Origin: CALRGE01 sp964365765
Lineage (GTDB): Bacteria; Patescibacteriota; Gracilibacteria; UBA1369; 2-02-FULL-48-14
Length of the DNA stretch: 10,086 bases
Direction of reading: 5' to 3'
NCBI GenBank assembly: GCA_964365765.1
Contig: CAYIRB010000040.1
Coordinates: 1 to 10,086, forward strand
Of this stretch, positions 1 through 7,300 are shown one piece after another. The notes under the pieces were generated by a model. That model searched no databases, was not told the DNA's origin, and was given only the letters and a program-made list of their open reading frames with translations. The translations under genes were made by a program, and so were the position numbers. How positions within the stretch are numbered: the first letter of the stretch is position 1; every line of letters starts with the position of its first letter.

Positions 1-30
1 AGCTTACTGCTCTCCCTCTGAAGTCTTCAA

Positions 31-396
31 TTGCGATTCGGACTAGAATTCAAGAAGGACCTTCAAAACAGAGGAATTGATATTAACATACTAATCACGG
101 ACGCACTTGACCGACGTGAGGAAAAAATTGATGTGGAAAAAGACGAAATTTCTCGTGAAATCCGCAAGACAAATTCCAGGTATATTCCTGTGAAAATCAA
201 AAACCTTCTTAAACGGGAATACGGTGAAAAATGTTCCATCCGCGCTTGCATGATGTCGGCGGAAGAAATACACCATACCCAAAGATTTTCCTTGGCACGA
301 ACCCACGATCCGCGTTACCTTGCGCCGCTTTGCAAAAATCATCACGCCATCGCGCATGCGATTAACCTGAAAGTTCAAGAAAATAGGATTTTCTAG
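31..396 (+). CDS. HNH-endonuclease-like zinc-finger protein, possibly N-terminally broken
   Basis: The 121-residue product carries an HNH-type nuclease module in its C-terminal half. A lead-in 'SRYIPVKIK' (residues 49-57) matches the R-x-IP-x-x-VK motif that precedes many HNH domains. It is followed by a Cys pair (C68, C73), 'EIHH' (79-82) and 'LCKNHH' (100-105) with H109, giving the expected Cys/His metal-binding pattern. The place where the middle Asn of HNH usually sits ('DPxNLxxLC') is occupied by Tyr96, so catalysis may be altered. Residues 3-47 are helical and charged and resemble the linker found in front of HNH domains. The only start available is TTG at 31, there is no Shine-Dalgarno sequence, and an in-frame TGA lies at 19-21. 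The gene may therefore be the 3' part of a longer gene interrupted by a nonsense or frameshift change. It converges with the minus-strand operon; the stop codons are 8 bases apart. The fold call is fairly sure. Activity and the true start are not. Confidence 0.6.
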   Translation: MRFGLEFKKDLQNRGIDINILITDALDRREEKIDVEKDEISREIRKTNSRYIPVKIKNLLKREYGEKCSIRACMMSAEEIHHTQRFSLARTHDPRYLAPLCKNHHAIAHAINLKVQENRIF

Positions 397-404
397 CTTG
401 AACT
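372..404. terminator. Hairpin between converging genes, probable transcription terminator
   Basis: AGTTCAAG (372-379) and CTTGAACT (397-404) are perfect inverted complements. Inside them AAAAT (380-384) pairs with ATTTT (388-392) around an AGG loop, leaving a four-base bulge (393-396). The hairpin covers the TAG stop of the HNH-like gene and ends one base before the stop codon of the minus-strand gene, so it sits where both convergent transcripts should end. There is no strong T-run on either side (only TTT on the minus strand), so this is not a textbook intrinsic terminator. Confidence 0.5.
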
Positions 405-1022
405 CTATTGGGATACCAACTCGAAAAGTCTTCTCATAGTGTCATGATAAGCGTAGGCATATTGAAACGCGTATAGAGTCGCACCTTTTCTTATCGCCAA
501 ATGCACGGTTTTATTTTTGATTTTATGGTTGAAATAGAAGGAACTGTCACCGTAATTACCGGCTTCGTTTACATCTCCCAAATTGTTCAATTGCAAGGCG
601 CGATCCCTCAAAGTTACGTAACCCTGAAAACCGCCCGTTTCGCTGGGATAGTCGACTTCATAGATCGAACCAACGAAGATTTCGCCCTCGAAAAGATTCC
701 ATTCGTGTATGAGCGCGTCGGTTTGGTCGGAAAAAGTTATGAAAGTGAACATATTTCCGTCAAAAACCGCTTCTTTCAAGACCGGCTTTAAAAAGCCCGC
801 CGCCTTGAAGTGAGCGAGTTCCAGTTGCGCGTCGCTGTTTGTCGGCACCGCCTCCGGTGCGGGAGTCAATTCCGGCGGCGCGGCGCTCAAAACCGAATCT
901 TGACTGACCAGAGCCGCGCTTTCAACATCGTCTCGCGAAAGATAATTGTGAGCCACCATATCCGCGAGGATAAGCAAGACAGATATCGAGAGCAGGATGG
1001 AAAAAACGGTAAATTTTTGCAT
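405..1022 (-). CDS. Membrane-anchored hypothetical protein, third gene of the secE-nusG operon
   Basis: I do not recognise this 205-residue protein. Residues 1-5 are followed by a single hydrophobic helix (about 6-26, 'FSILLSISVLLILADMV'), with no lipobox Cys and no obvious cleavage site, so it is probably an uncleaved N-terminal anchor. Next come an acidic stretch and a Pro/Ala-rich linker (about 47-62), then a folded domain of about 140 residues (65-205). That domain is rich in aromatic residues and alternating hydrophobics, suggesting beta-strands in the middle and a helix at the C-terminus ('HDTMRRLFELV'). The predicted topology puts this domain outside the membrane. The ATG lies 11 bases after the nusG stop codon on the same strand, so co-transcription with secE-nusG is likely. 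No ribosome binding site is visible; the upstream bases are AAG-rich. The gene's reality is well supported by length, start position and operon spacing. Its function is unknown. Confidence 0.8.
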   Translation of the reverse strand: MQKFTVFSILLSISVLLILADMVAHNYLSRDDVESAALVSQDSVLSAAPPELTPAPEAVPTNSDAQLELAHFKAAGFLKPVLKEAVFDGNMFTFITFSDQTDALIHEWNLFEGEIFVGSIYEVDYPSETGGFQGYVTLRDRALQLNNLGDVNEAGNYGDSSFYFNHKIKNKTVHLAIRKGATLYAFQYAYAYHDTMRRLFELVSQ

Positions 1023-1033
1023 GGAAGGGCAAA

Positions 1034-1582
1034 TTACTTCTTCTTAACTTGATCGAAGTCAAGTTCCACCGGTGTTTCACGGCCGAAGATTGTAATCAGC
1101 ACTTTAACTTTACCCTTTTCTTCGTCAATTGTATTGATAACTCCTTCGTAACCCGCGAAAGGTCCGTCCAAAACCATGACGAGATCTCCTTTCTCGAAGG
1201 AAATCTTGAATTTCGGTTGATTATCGTCGCCGATGTGTCTTTGAATGATTCCGAACTCTTCGGCGGAAACGGGCACGGGAATGGTTCCGCTACCAACGAA
1301 ACCGGTAACGTTGGGAGTGTTTCGAACCACGTACCACGAGTCGTCGTCCACCATCATTTCCACAAGCACATAACCGGGGAAAAGCCTCTTTTTTTCCGTT
1401 TTCGGCTTTCCTTTCTTAACTACGATTTGAGTTTCTTTCGGGACGATTACGTCGAAAATCTTGTCCTGCATATTCATCGACTCGATTCTTTGCAGGAGCG
1501 CTTCGCGCACGGCGTCTTCATAACCGCTGTAAGTGTGTACGACGTACCAATGACGTCCTGTGTTTTTTGCCTGTTTTGCCAT
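1034..1582 (-). CDS. nusG: Transcription termination/antitermination factor NusG
   Basis: NusG binds the clamp of RNA polymerase and links it to Rho or to ribosomal protein S10, affecting elongation and termination. The 182-residue product has the usual length and both domains. The NGN domain (about 11-115) shows 'WYVVHTYSGYE' (12-22), the 'FPGYVLVEM' core (68-76), 'WYVVRNTPNVTGFVG' (83-97) and 'PVPVSAEEF' (102-110). The C-terminal KOW domain (about 127-178) shows 'FEKGDLVMVLDGPFAGYEG' (129-147) followed by 'KVKVLITIFGRETPVEL'. It lies directly downstream of secE with one base between the secE stop and this ATG, the conserved bacterial order, so the two are almost certainly co-transcribed and perhaps translationally coupled. 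No Shine-Dalgarno motif precedes it. The next gene downstream is a membrane-anchored hypothetical rather than rplK, which is unusual. Confidence 0.97.
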   Translation of the reverse strand: MAKQAKNTGRHWYVVHTYSGYEDAVREALLQRIESMNMQDKIFDVIVPKETQIVVKKGKPKTEKKRLFPGYVLVEMMVDDDSWYVVRNTPNVTGFVGSGTIPVPVSAEEFGIIQRHIGDDNQPKFKISFEKGDLVMVLDGPFAGYEGVINTIDEEKGKVKVLITIFGRETPVELDFDQVKKK

Positions 1583-1583
1583 T

Positions 1584-1805
1584 TTATTTGTTTAAAGTTT
1601 TTAAAGCCGCTTGGTAAAGCTCCGCGAGACCTAGATCAAAGACCGCTATCAAGAAAGCGACCGCCAAAGTCACTCCTATCACAACGGCGGTTAGCATGGC
1701 CGCCTGTTCTTTGGTGGGCCAAGTCACTTTACGAAATTCTTCAAACGCGGAGCTAAAATAATCCGTAACCGGATTCGCCTTTTTGACTTGAGCGGGGTCA
1801 TTCAT
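1584..1805 (-). CDS. secE: Preprotein translocase subunit SecE
   Basis: SecE is the small essential subunit that clamps SecY in the SecYEG protein-conducting channel of the inner membrane. The 73-residue protein is the short, single-helix form. It has a cytoplasmic amphipathic helix ('DYFSSAFEEFRKV', about 15-27), the conserved hinge 'RKVTWPTKEQ' (25-34), and one transmembrane helix (about 36-58) ending near 'FDLGLAELY'. It is followed after a single base by nusG, the classic secE-nusG arrangement. The ATG at 1805 is the first available start that keeps the whole family motif, and no Shine-Dalgarno sequence lies in front of it. It is transcribed divergently from the large envelope operon, whose secreted products would depend on the Sec channel. 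Confidence 0.96.
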   Translation of the reverse strand: MNDPAQVKKANPVTDYFSSAFEEFRKVTWPTKEQAAMLTAVVIGVTLAVAFLIAVFDLGLAELYQAALKTLNK

Positions 1806-1816
1806 ATATAGAGGTA

Positions 1817-1847
1817 ATTAAAAAGAAGCCTCTCGGCCTTTCGTCAA
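1817..1847 (-). promoter_or_regulatory. Weak candidate promoter for secE-nusG
   Basis: On the minus strand TTGACG (1847-1842) is a five-of-six match to the -35 consensus. An AT-rich TTTAAT (1822-1817) follows with a rather long 19-base spacer. Initiation would fall only about 5 bases before the secE ATG, giving an almost leaderless mRNA. The element overlaps the hairpin listed at 1820-1842, so at most one of the two readings is likely to matter. The long spacer makes this weak. Confidence 0.25.
1820..1842 (-). promoter_or_regulatory. Hairpin with T-run upstream of secE (possible attenuator or terminator)
   Basis: Read on the minus strand, AGGCC-GAGA-GGCTT can form a 5-bp stem closed by a GNRA-type GAGA tetraloop, followed after one C by five Ts. 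This is the form of a small intrinsic terminator. It ends 14 bases before the secE ATG, and no minus-strand gene lies upstream for it to terminate, so it may act in the leader of the secE-nusG transcript. The stem is short and contains one G-U pair, so the call is tentative. Confidence 0.3.
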
Positions 1848-1878
1848 CACTCTACACCCGCGCGGCAAAAAAAAGCAA

Positions 1879-1907
1879 GTGATTTCTTTCCTATCCTATG
1901 ATATAAT
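1879..1907 (+). promoter_or_regulatory. Extended -10 promoter for the pilin/PKD operon
   Basis: A perfect TATAAT lies at 1902-1907, preceded by TG at 1899-1900 with one base between, which is the extended -10 form. The hexamer 17 bases upstream (GTGATT, 1879-1884) matches the -35 consensus at only three positions, as is common for extended -10 promoters. Transcription would begin at about 1913-1915, leaving a leader of roughly 22 bases before the ATG at 1937 with no Shine-Dalgarno motif. It is the only strong promoter-like sequence seen upstream of the four-gene operon. Confidence 0.6.
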
Positions 1908-1936
1908 ATTAACAGAGAAAAATTATCCCGCCACGT

Positions 1937-2857
1937 ATGGATTTGTTTCAAAACAAAAACATAAAAAAAGGATTGCTCATATCTATGTTTTTGGCTGTCG
2001 TAGCCGCTTACGCGGTCCCGGACGCATTCGCGGCTTTTTTGCCCTTGCCGGATAACACGACTTTAAGCGTGCCGGCGCCTTCGGGCGACACGGCGGTAGA
2101 TAAATTTGAGAATTTTTTGGGACCCGTGGCGAGAACGGCGAGAATAATCGCGGCGGCCGTCGCCATTCTGATGATGGTTATTTCCGGATTTACCATGTCG
2201 ATAGCGGGGGACAACGAAGGTAGTGTGAAAACGCAAAAACAATCGATTACATGGGGTATTATCGGTCTGTTCATGATAAGTATCGCGGGGCCGGTCGCGG
2301 AAGTTTTTGACTACAGACAGGGGAATTTCCTTGAAAGCGGCGATGCTCTTGTCGCAAGAGCGGCGGTATTCGACAACACCGTGAAAATCGTCATCACATT
2401 CATAAAGTATCTTTTGGGCGCTTTGGCGACTTTGATGTTTATAAGAGCCGGCGCCGTAATGGTTTCGTCCAGCTCCAGTGAGGAAGACATGACGCGTGAA
2501 AAAAAGAATTTACTCTTGGGTGCCGCCGGACTAATTTTGGTATTCGCTTCAGACCTTATTGTACGAAAAGTGCTTTACTCGGCGCAATACAACACTTCGA
2601 CTTCGGAAACGGTCGTAACAATCAATCAAAACGAATTTATCAGGCAGATAGTCGCCATTACCAATTTGATTGTTTCCTTCGCGGGGCCGGCCATGTTGCT
2701 GGGCATCATAATAGGCGGGGTACTTTATATCACCGCCGGAGGAGACGACGGCAGGATGGGAACCGCAAAAAAAATCATGCTTAACTCGGGCATAGGTTTG
2801 GTGATTATTTACGGTGCTTTCGCCTTGGTATCCACAGTAATTTCCGGCGTATTATAA
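1937..2857 (+). CDS. Triple pilin-module membrane protein (VirB2/TrbC-like), first of operon
   Basis: This 306-residue protein begins with a signal peptide (basic start, hydrophobic core about 12-25, likely cleavage after 'DAFA' near residue 32). It then has three successive copies of a two-helix module: about 56-125, 146-215 and 233-306. In each copy a hydrophobic helix is followed by a short polar loop with Gly or Ser, acidic residues and Lys ('AGDNEGSVKTQK', 'SSSSEEDMTREKK', 'AGGDDGRMGTAKK'), then a second helix beginning with a W-G, L-L-G or N-S-G-type turn. This helix-loop-helix form is that of T4SS pilin-like proteins (VirB2/TrbC family) common in Patescibacteria, which are normally single-module proteins of about 100 residues. 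Lys-rich loops facing the cytoplasm and linkers facing outward fit the signal peptide. One base separates its stop from the next gene. Family resemblance is clear; whether it polymerises or serves as a membrane platform is not known. Confidence 0.82.
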   Translation: MDLFQNKNIKKGLLISMFLAVVAAYAVPDAFAAFLPLPDNTTLSVPAPSGDTAVDKFENFLGPVARTARIIAAAVAILMMVISGFTMSIAGDNEGSVKTQKQSITWGIIGLFMISIAGPVAEVFDYRQGNFLESGDALVARAAVFDNTVKIVITFIKYLLGALATLMFIRAGAVMVSSSSSEEDMTREKKNLLLGAAGLILVFASDLIVRKVLYSAQYNTSTSETVVTINQNEFIRQIVAITNLIVSFAGPAMLLGIIIGGVLYITAGGDDGRMGTAKKIMLNSGIGLVIIYGAFALVSTVISGVL

Positions 2858-4390
2858 TATGAAAAAAATTATTGCCTCCATTGTCACATTGGTACTGTAC
2901 ATCTCCTTGATGGCTCCGGCTTACGCGGTTTCTTTCACCGACACATTAAAAGACTTCGGCGACGACATTAACACGCAAAGCCAGTCCGTCAGTGACGAAA
3001 TTAACAAAAACAAAAGCGAAGGCGAGTCCGACTCTCAGGCAATTACTTTGCCGACTTATCAGGATAGCACGGAAGGAAACGCTTACGGCGAAGGCGGACT
3101 GAAAGGAATAACGGGGGCGGTCTTCACTTTTTTGGATTTCTTTAAATTGATAGTCACACCTGTGGCAATTCTGTTTATGGTGGTGATGGGAGTGCGAATG
3201 GTCGCCGCCGGCCGCGACAACTCGGAGGTGGAAACAGCTTCAAAGAACTACATCCGATATGCCTTGGAAGGTCTTATAGTCATTTTTATTTCCGACGCGA
3301 TTGTCAGAAGCGTGGCATTCGGCATTGAGGGTGACATTTTCAGGGGCGGTACCGCCGGCGCCGCTCAATACGGACGTCAAGCCTCCAGTTTCTTGCAAGG
3401 AATTTACACTTTAATCGAAGTTGTAATCGGTTCGGTGGCCGTCTTCGAACTTGTAACGGCGGGCATGAGATACATAGCGGCATCCGCCAGCGACGACCAA
3501 ATCTCAACCGCAAAAAGGCAAATCCAATGGTCATTGATAGGCTTGTTTGTCGTGGCGATCTCGGAATTCGTGGCAAAAAATATACTTTTCAAAAATCAGG
3601 GCACTCAATTGGGCTTTTCGGACACAAAAAACTTGCTTGTTCAGATCACGAACTTTGTGTCTGGAACAATCGGCACGCTTTCTTTTGTTTTCCTGCTCTA
3701 CGCCGGATTCTTGTACGTCACGGCGGCCGGCAAGGAAGACAATGTGTCAAAAGCTAAAAAAATATTGATGGGCGCGGCGATAGGAATAATCCTTGCCGTT
3801 TCCGCGTTCGCGATAACTTCCACGATTGTTCCACTTGATAGCTCGAGATAAACATATAGAATATGAAAGATAAATTCCACGTCATGAACTTACAGCGATT
3901 CGCAAAAATTTCCGTTTTGACTCTGACTTTGTTTTTGAGTACTTTCACATTTCAGAGCGCGCGAGCGGACATCTCGATTGATTTTGATTCTACCACGACC
4001 GGCTCCGACGAGTCGCAAGGTAACGTGACCGCAAACGACTGCGCGCAATTGGAAACAAGCCTCGCGGCATCCTTGGGTTGCGACCAATCAAGCGAAGTTT
4101 CGGACTTCACGACTTACACAGGCAAATTGGAAGCGCCGGATGCTTCCGGCTACGACTCCGCTCTGACTCAAGCCACGGACGCGCGATCCCTTGTCCAAAA
4201 AATCGTCAACTTCGCGCTTTCATTTTTGGGTCTTATCGCGATTGTAATTGTAATTTACGGCGGTTTTCTTTATGTAACCAGCAGGGGAGACGACACTCAA
4301 GCGACCGAGGGCAAGAAAGCGATTACCTACGCGGCAATCGGCATTCTGATAATTCTGGGTTCATACGCGGGCGTAAACACTTTGCTCGGG
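2102..4390 (+). repeat. Seven pilin-like two-helix modules spread over three genes
   Basis: Modules lie at about 2102-2311, 2372-2581 and 2633-2854 (first gene), 3096-3317, 3384-3593 and 3624-3833 (second gene), and 4190-4390 (third gene). Each consists of a helix of about 25 residues, a polar loop of about 12 residues with acidic residues then Lys, and a helix of about 20 residues. The similarity is at the protein level; the nucleotide copies have diverged, so the duplications are old. Module ends are estimated by eye. Confidence 0.7.
2859..3851 (+). CDS. Second triple pilin-module membrane protein (VirB2/TrbC-like)
   Basis: This 330-residue protein has the same plan as its upstream neighbour. 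A signal peptide (residues 1-23, cleavage probably after 'APAYA') is followed by a polar, Ser/Asn/Asp-rich segment (24-78) that should lie outside the membrane. Three two-helix pilin-like modules follow at about 80-153, 176-245 and 256-325. Their loops are 'AAGRDNSEVETASKN', 'ASASDDQISTAKRQ' and 'AAGKEDNVSKAKK', followed by second helices such as 'ILMGAAIGIILAVSAF'. The third module is closest to stand-alone T4SS-pilin proteins ('YAGFLYVTAAGKEDNVSKAK'). The start ATG follows the previous stop by one base, with no ribosome binding site, so translation is probably coupled. The two triple-module proteins are likely paralogues that work together. No T4SS ATPase or other secretion gene is seen nearby, so conjugative or DNA-uptake function is not supported by context. 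Confidence 0.82.
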   Translation: MKKIIASIVTLVLYISLMAPAYAVSFTDTLKDFGDDINTQSQSVSDEINKNKSEGESDSQAITLPTYQDSTEGNAYGEGGLKGITGAVFTFLDFFKLIVTPVAILFMVVMGVRMVAAGRDNSEVETASKNYIRYALEGLIVIFISDAIVRSVAFGIEGDIFRGGTAGAAQYGRQASSFLQGIYTLIEVVIGSVAVFELVTAGMRYIAASASDDQISTAKRQIQWSLIGLFVVAISEFVAKNILFKNQGTQLGFSDTKNLLVQITNFVSGTIGTLSFVFLLYAGFLYVTAAGKEDNVSKAKKILMGAAIGIILAVSAFAITSTIVPLDSSR

Positions 4391-7300
4391 GCGACAGGCG
4401 CGGATACGGGTACGAGGACTACAACGGATCAAACCATTTCGGAGGCTGGCGATGCCTTTGACCTTCGTTCCGTCCTTGAAGAAGTCAACAACATCGCCAG
4501 CGAATACGTGAATGCCTACCAGACTTACTTGAAGGTAACTCAAGAAGTCTCTTATTTGAAATCCATAGAAATGCCGCTGATTGTGGATGTGACGGAAAAG
4601 GATTACACGGTGGGCGGATTTATCGATTGGCTAGGTGGGGAGATAAGCGGGACCGACACTGATTTCGCAGATCAATATAGTCTGATTAACAAGAACGACG
4701 TTTCCGACTACAGCGAAAAACTGAGAACCGGTCTGCGGACAATCCAGTCCAATGTCGATTCCTTGAGTGATGTCTACGAAACTTCGCAAGGACTCTACAA
4801 TTATTTAAGAAGCGGCACGACTTCGTATCGACAAAAATCTTTATTGGAACAAATAATTCCGCGCGCGAATGCCTACGCCGGCACCACCGGATGTTCCGGA
4901 AGAGAATATTCTAACACATACAGTGATATCGGACTGGGCATAACGTACAATGACACCACAGTCTCCGCGCTGGATGACAGTATTTGTTCTTACTTGGACG
5001 CGATTACGGAAGCGGCCTCCGCCGATTATTTCAACTCGGTAAGCGACTTGGTAAACCGCCTTGATACTCTTGCCAAGCTCTTTGACGTAAGCGGCACATC
5101 GGGCTCGACTCTTAAAACATTGACCTCGCGCATTGACATGGTTCAACAGGAATTCGACAACGCGGACGATATTTCAAAGGTCTCCGCGTCATCGGTTTCA
5201 ACGATAGTGGAAAATTTGAACAAGATTTATCAAACCGTTAAGAACGTGCAATTCGTGCGAGCCGTGATAAACACAAGTGCGACCGACGGGAACGCTCCCT
5301 TGATTGTCAGATTCGATACTTTGGGCTCCATCGACCCGAGCAACAAGACCATTACGGATGAACAAATCACATGGGACTTGAACGGAGACGGTAATTTTAA
5401 CGACGCGATGGGCGCGGCGACGAATTACGAATATGACTCGGCGGGCACTTATCGCGCGGCGGTGCGCATAACTAGTTCAAAAGACGACATCGCCGCAGGC
5501 ATCGCTTACGCGACGGTTGAAGTTTCACCCAGATCATCAGTTATTAAATTGACCGCAACGGCCGGAGGAGAAAGCACGGCATTGGCCGACTATTCGCTTT
5601 TCCCCGCTATAGATAAGGAAACGTATAAAGTGACACTGAATGAAGCGAAATCGGGACTGACTTTTGACGCATCGAATTCAACGGACGGAGCGGGAGAACC
5701 ATTGATTTTTTACAGCTGGGAATTTGGCGATGGAGAAATAACCGAAGGGTCGCAGGAAGGCACGGTCACGCATGCATACGGCAAAAATGGCACTTACACT
5801 CTTGCTTTGACGGTCACCGACAGCACCGGAATACGGGATCGTAAATATGTAAAACTATACGTGGGATCACCCGCCGCCAGAATTTCCGTATCTCCGGATT
5901 CGGGAAAAATCGGCACGAAATTCAGATTCAGCGGCGCCGGATCGACAACCGACATCGGTACAATAATCAGTTATCAATGGGGCGCGACCCTAGGGGGAAG
6001 CGCATATTCGCTTGCTTCCGACAACGGTGTGCAAATAGATGATGAATTCAATGAGCCGGGAATTTACGCCGTTTCATTGACGGTCACCGACAGTTCCGGC
6101 GGTAATGACACCGACACGGTTGAAGTTTTGGTTGAATCGCAAAACCCCGTGGCCAAATTCACATACTCCGTTCCGGACTATACTCAGCCGGGCACCTGGG
6201 TTTTCGACGCTTCTTCCTCTTATGATCCCGATCCGACAGACACCTTGACTTACGCCTGGGATTTTGAAGGTACGGAAGGTACCGATTGGGAAAAGATTTC
6301 CGAAGATTCCGGTGGAAAAAAAGTTACCTTGAAATTCCTCACGATAGGAGAAAGGACAGTAACATTGACCGTTGCGGACAATCATGAAGGCGAACTGCAA
6401 AAAACCGCCGCGGCCACGGCGATAATTGATGTAAGCAGTGTATTGGACATCGGCTTGGATACGGGCACCGCCACATATAAGCTGGATTCATCCGGCACGG
6501 CGGAGGCCGGTTTCTCGGCAATCAGCAATACGGGGTCTAAAATCGAAATTGATTTCGGCGACGGCGAAACGGGTTTCGCCGGTTCTCTGAGCGCGGGCAA
6601 AGCGACATTCCAACATTCATACAAACAAGGAGGCGTATTTAACGTAATTGCCACGGCGCTGGACGATAACAATCTGACAAACAGCGTGACAAGAAGAATA
6701 TATATCGGTTCCGGTGACAGTCCCTTGGCTGTCATCAACGTCAAATCGGACGGAAGCGACATCGGTTTTGGCGACACTCTGAACGGTAGCGTTAAAACTG
6801 TTTTCACTTTCGACGGAAGTTCTTCGATCAATCTGGACGGGACCGGTAATAATTTAAGTTACAGCTGGAATTTCGGGGACGGCACGACTTCGACACAAAA
6901 AAACGTTACGCATTCCTACGGTGAAAAAGGCGAATTTACGACGACGCTGATTGTAAAAGACAGCGGCGATCCGACTTTGACGAATACCTCGACTATTGGA
7001 TTGAAAATCGAGGGCATTCCCCCGAAAATTACCGGCTTGAGCATCGCGCCTTCTTCCGCAACCTTGGTTACTCCTCTTAAAGTGGATGTAAAAGTTGACG
7101 CGACCGATACCGACGGCAAGATTTCCTACATAAAGGCTTGGTATTACGACATTAATGATTCCGCCCGTGAATTGGGGACACTTACTTCGCAATCGACTTC
7201 CTTCACGATTACCGTAAATACGAAAGGCGAGGAAGACCAAGTTGTGACATACGGTTTTGCCGTCGAAGTGACGGACAACGACAATAACGTCGTTGCGAGC

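Larger units (their letters stand above)
1806..1936. other. Divergent intergenic region between secE and the envelope operon
   Basis: This 131-base spacer is the only substantial non-coding stretch in the window. It holds the extended -10 promoter reading right, the hairpin/T-run and a weak promoter reading left, and an A-run (1867-1874). The AT-rich block around 1898-1912 is roughly symmetric (ATGATATAATATTAA) and offers TATTAT on the minus strand, so initiation from both strands is possible, although no matching -35 is seen leftward. No small gene or tRNA is visible. Confidence 0.6.

Noticed and set aside
19..21. UGA read as glycine (Gracilibacteria/Absconditabacteria code) to extend the HNH-like gene
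   Set aside because: No other gene in 10 kb uses TGA in frame, including one of 1605 codons, so recoding is very unlikely; a broken 5' end is the simpler reading.
1049..1756. A 235-codon plus-strand reading frame opposite nusG and secE
   Set aside because: It lies wholly antisense to two clearly recognised genes, its product is low-complexity His/Phe/Arg-rich with no known motif, and it is explained as a mirror of their codon use.
2853..2858. TATAAT across the junction of the first two envelope genes
   Set aside because: It is formed by the end codons and TAA stop of the first gene and lies one base before the next ATG, leaving no room for a transcript start upstream of the gene; no -35 was seen.
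1937..3851. A conjugative or DNA-uptake type IV secretion locus
   Set aside because: Only pilin-like modules are present; no VirB4/VirD4-like ATPase, relaxase, core-complex or mating-pair gene is visible in the window.
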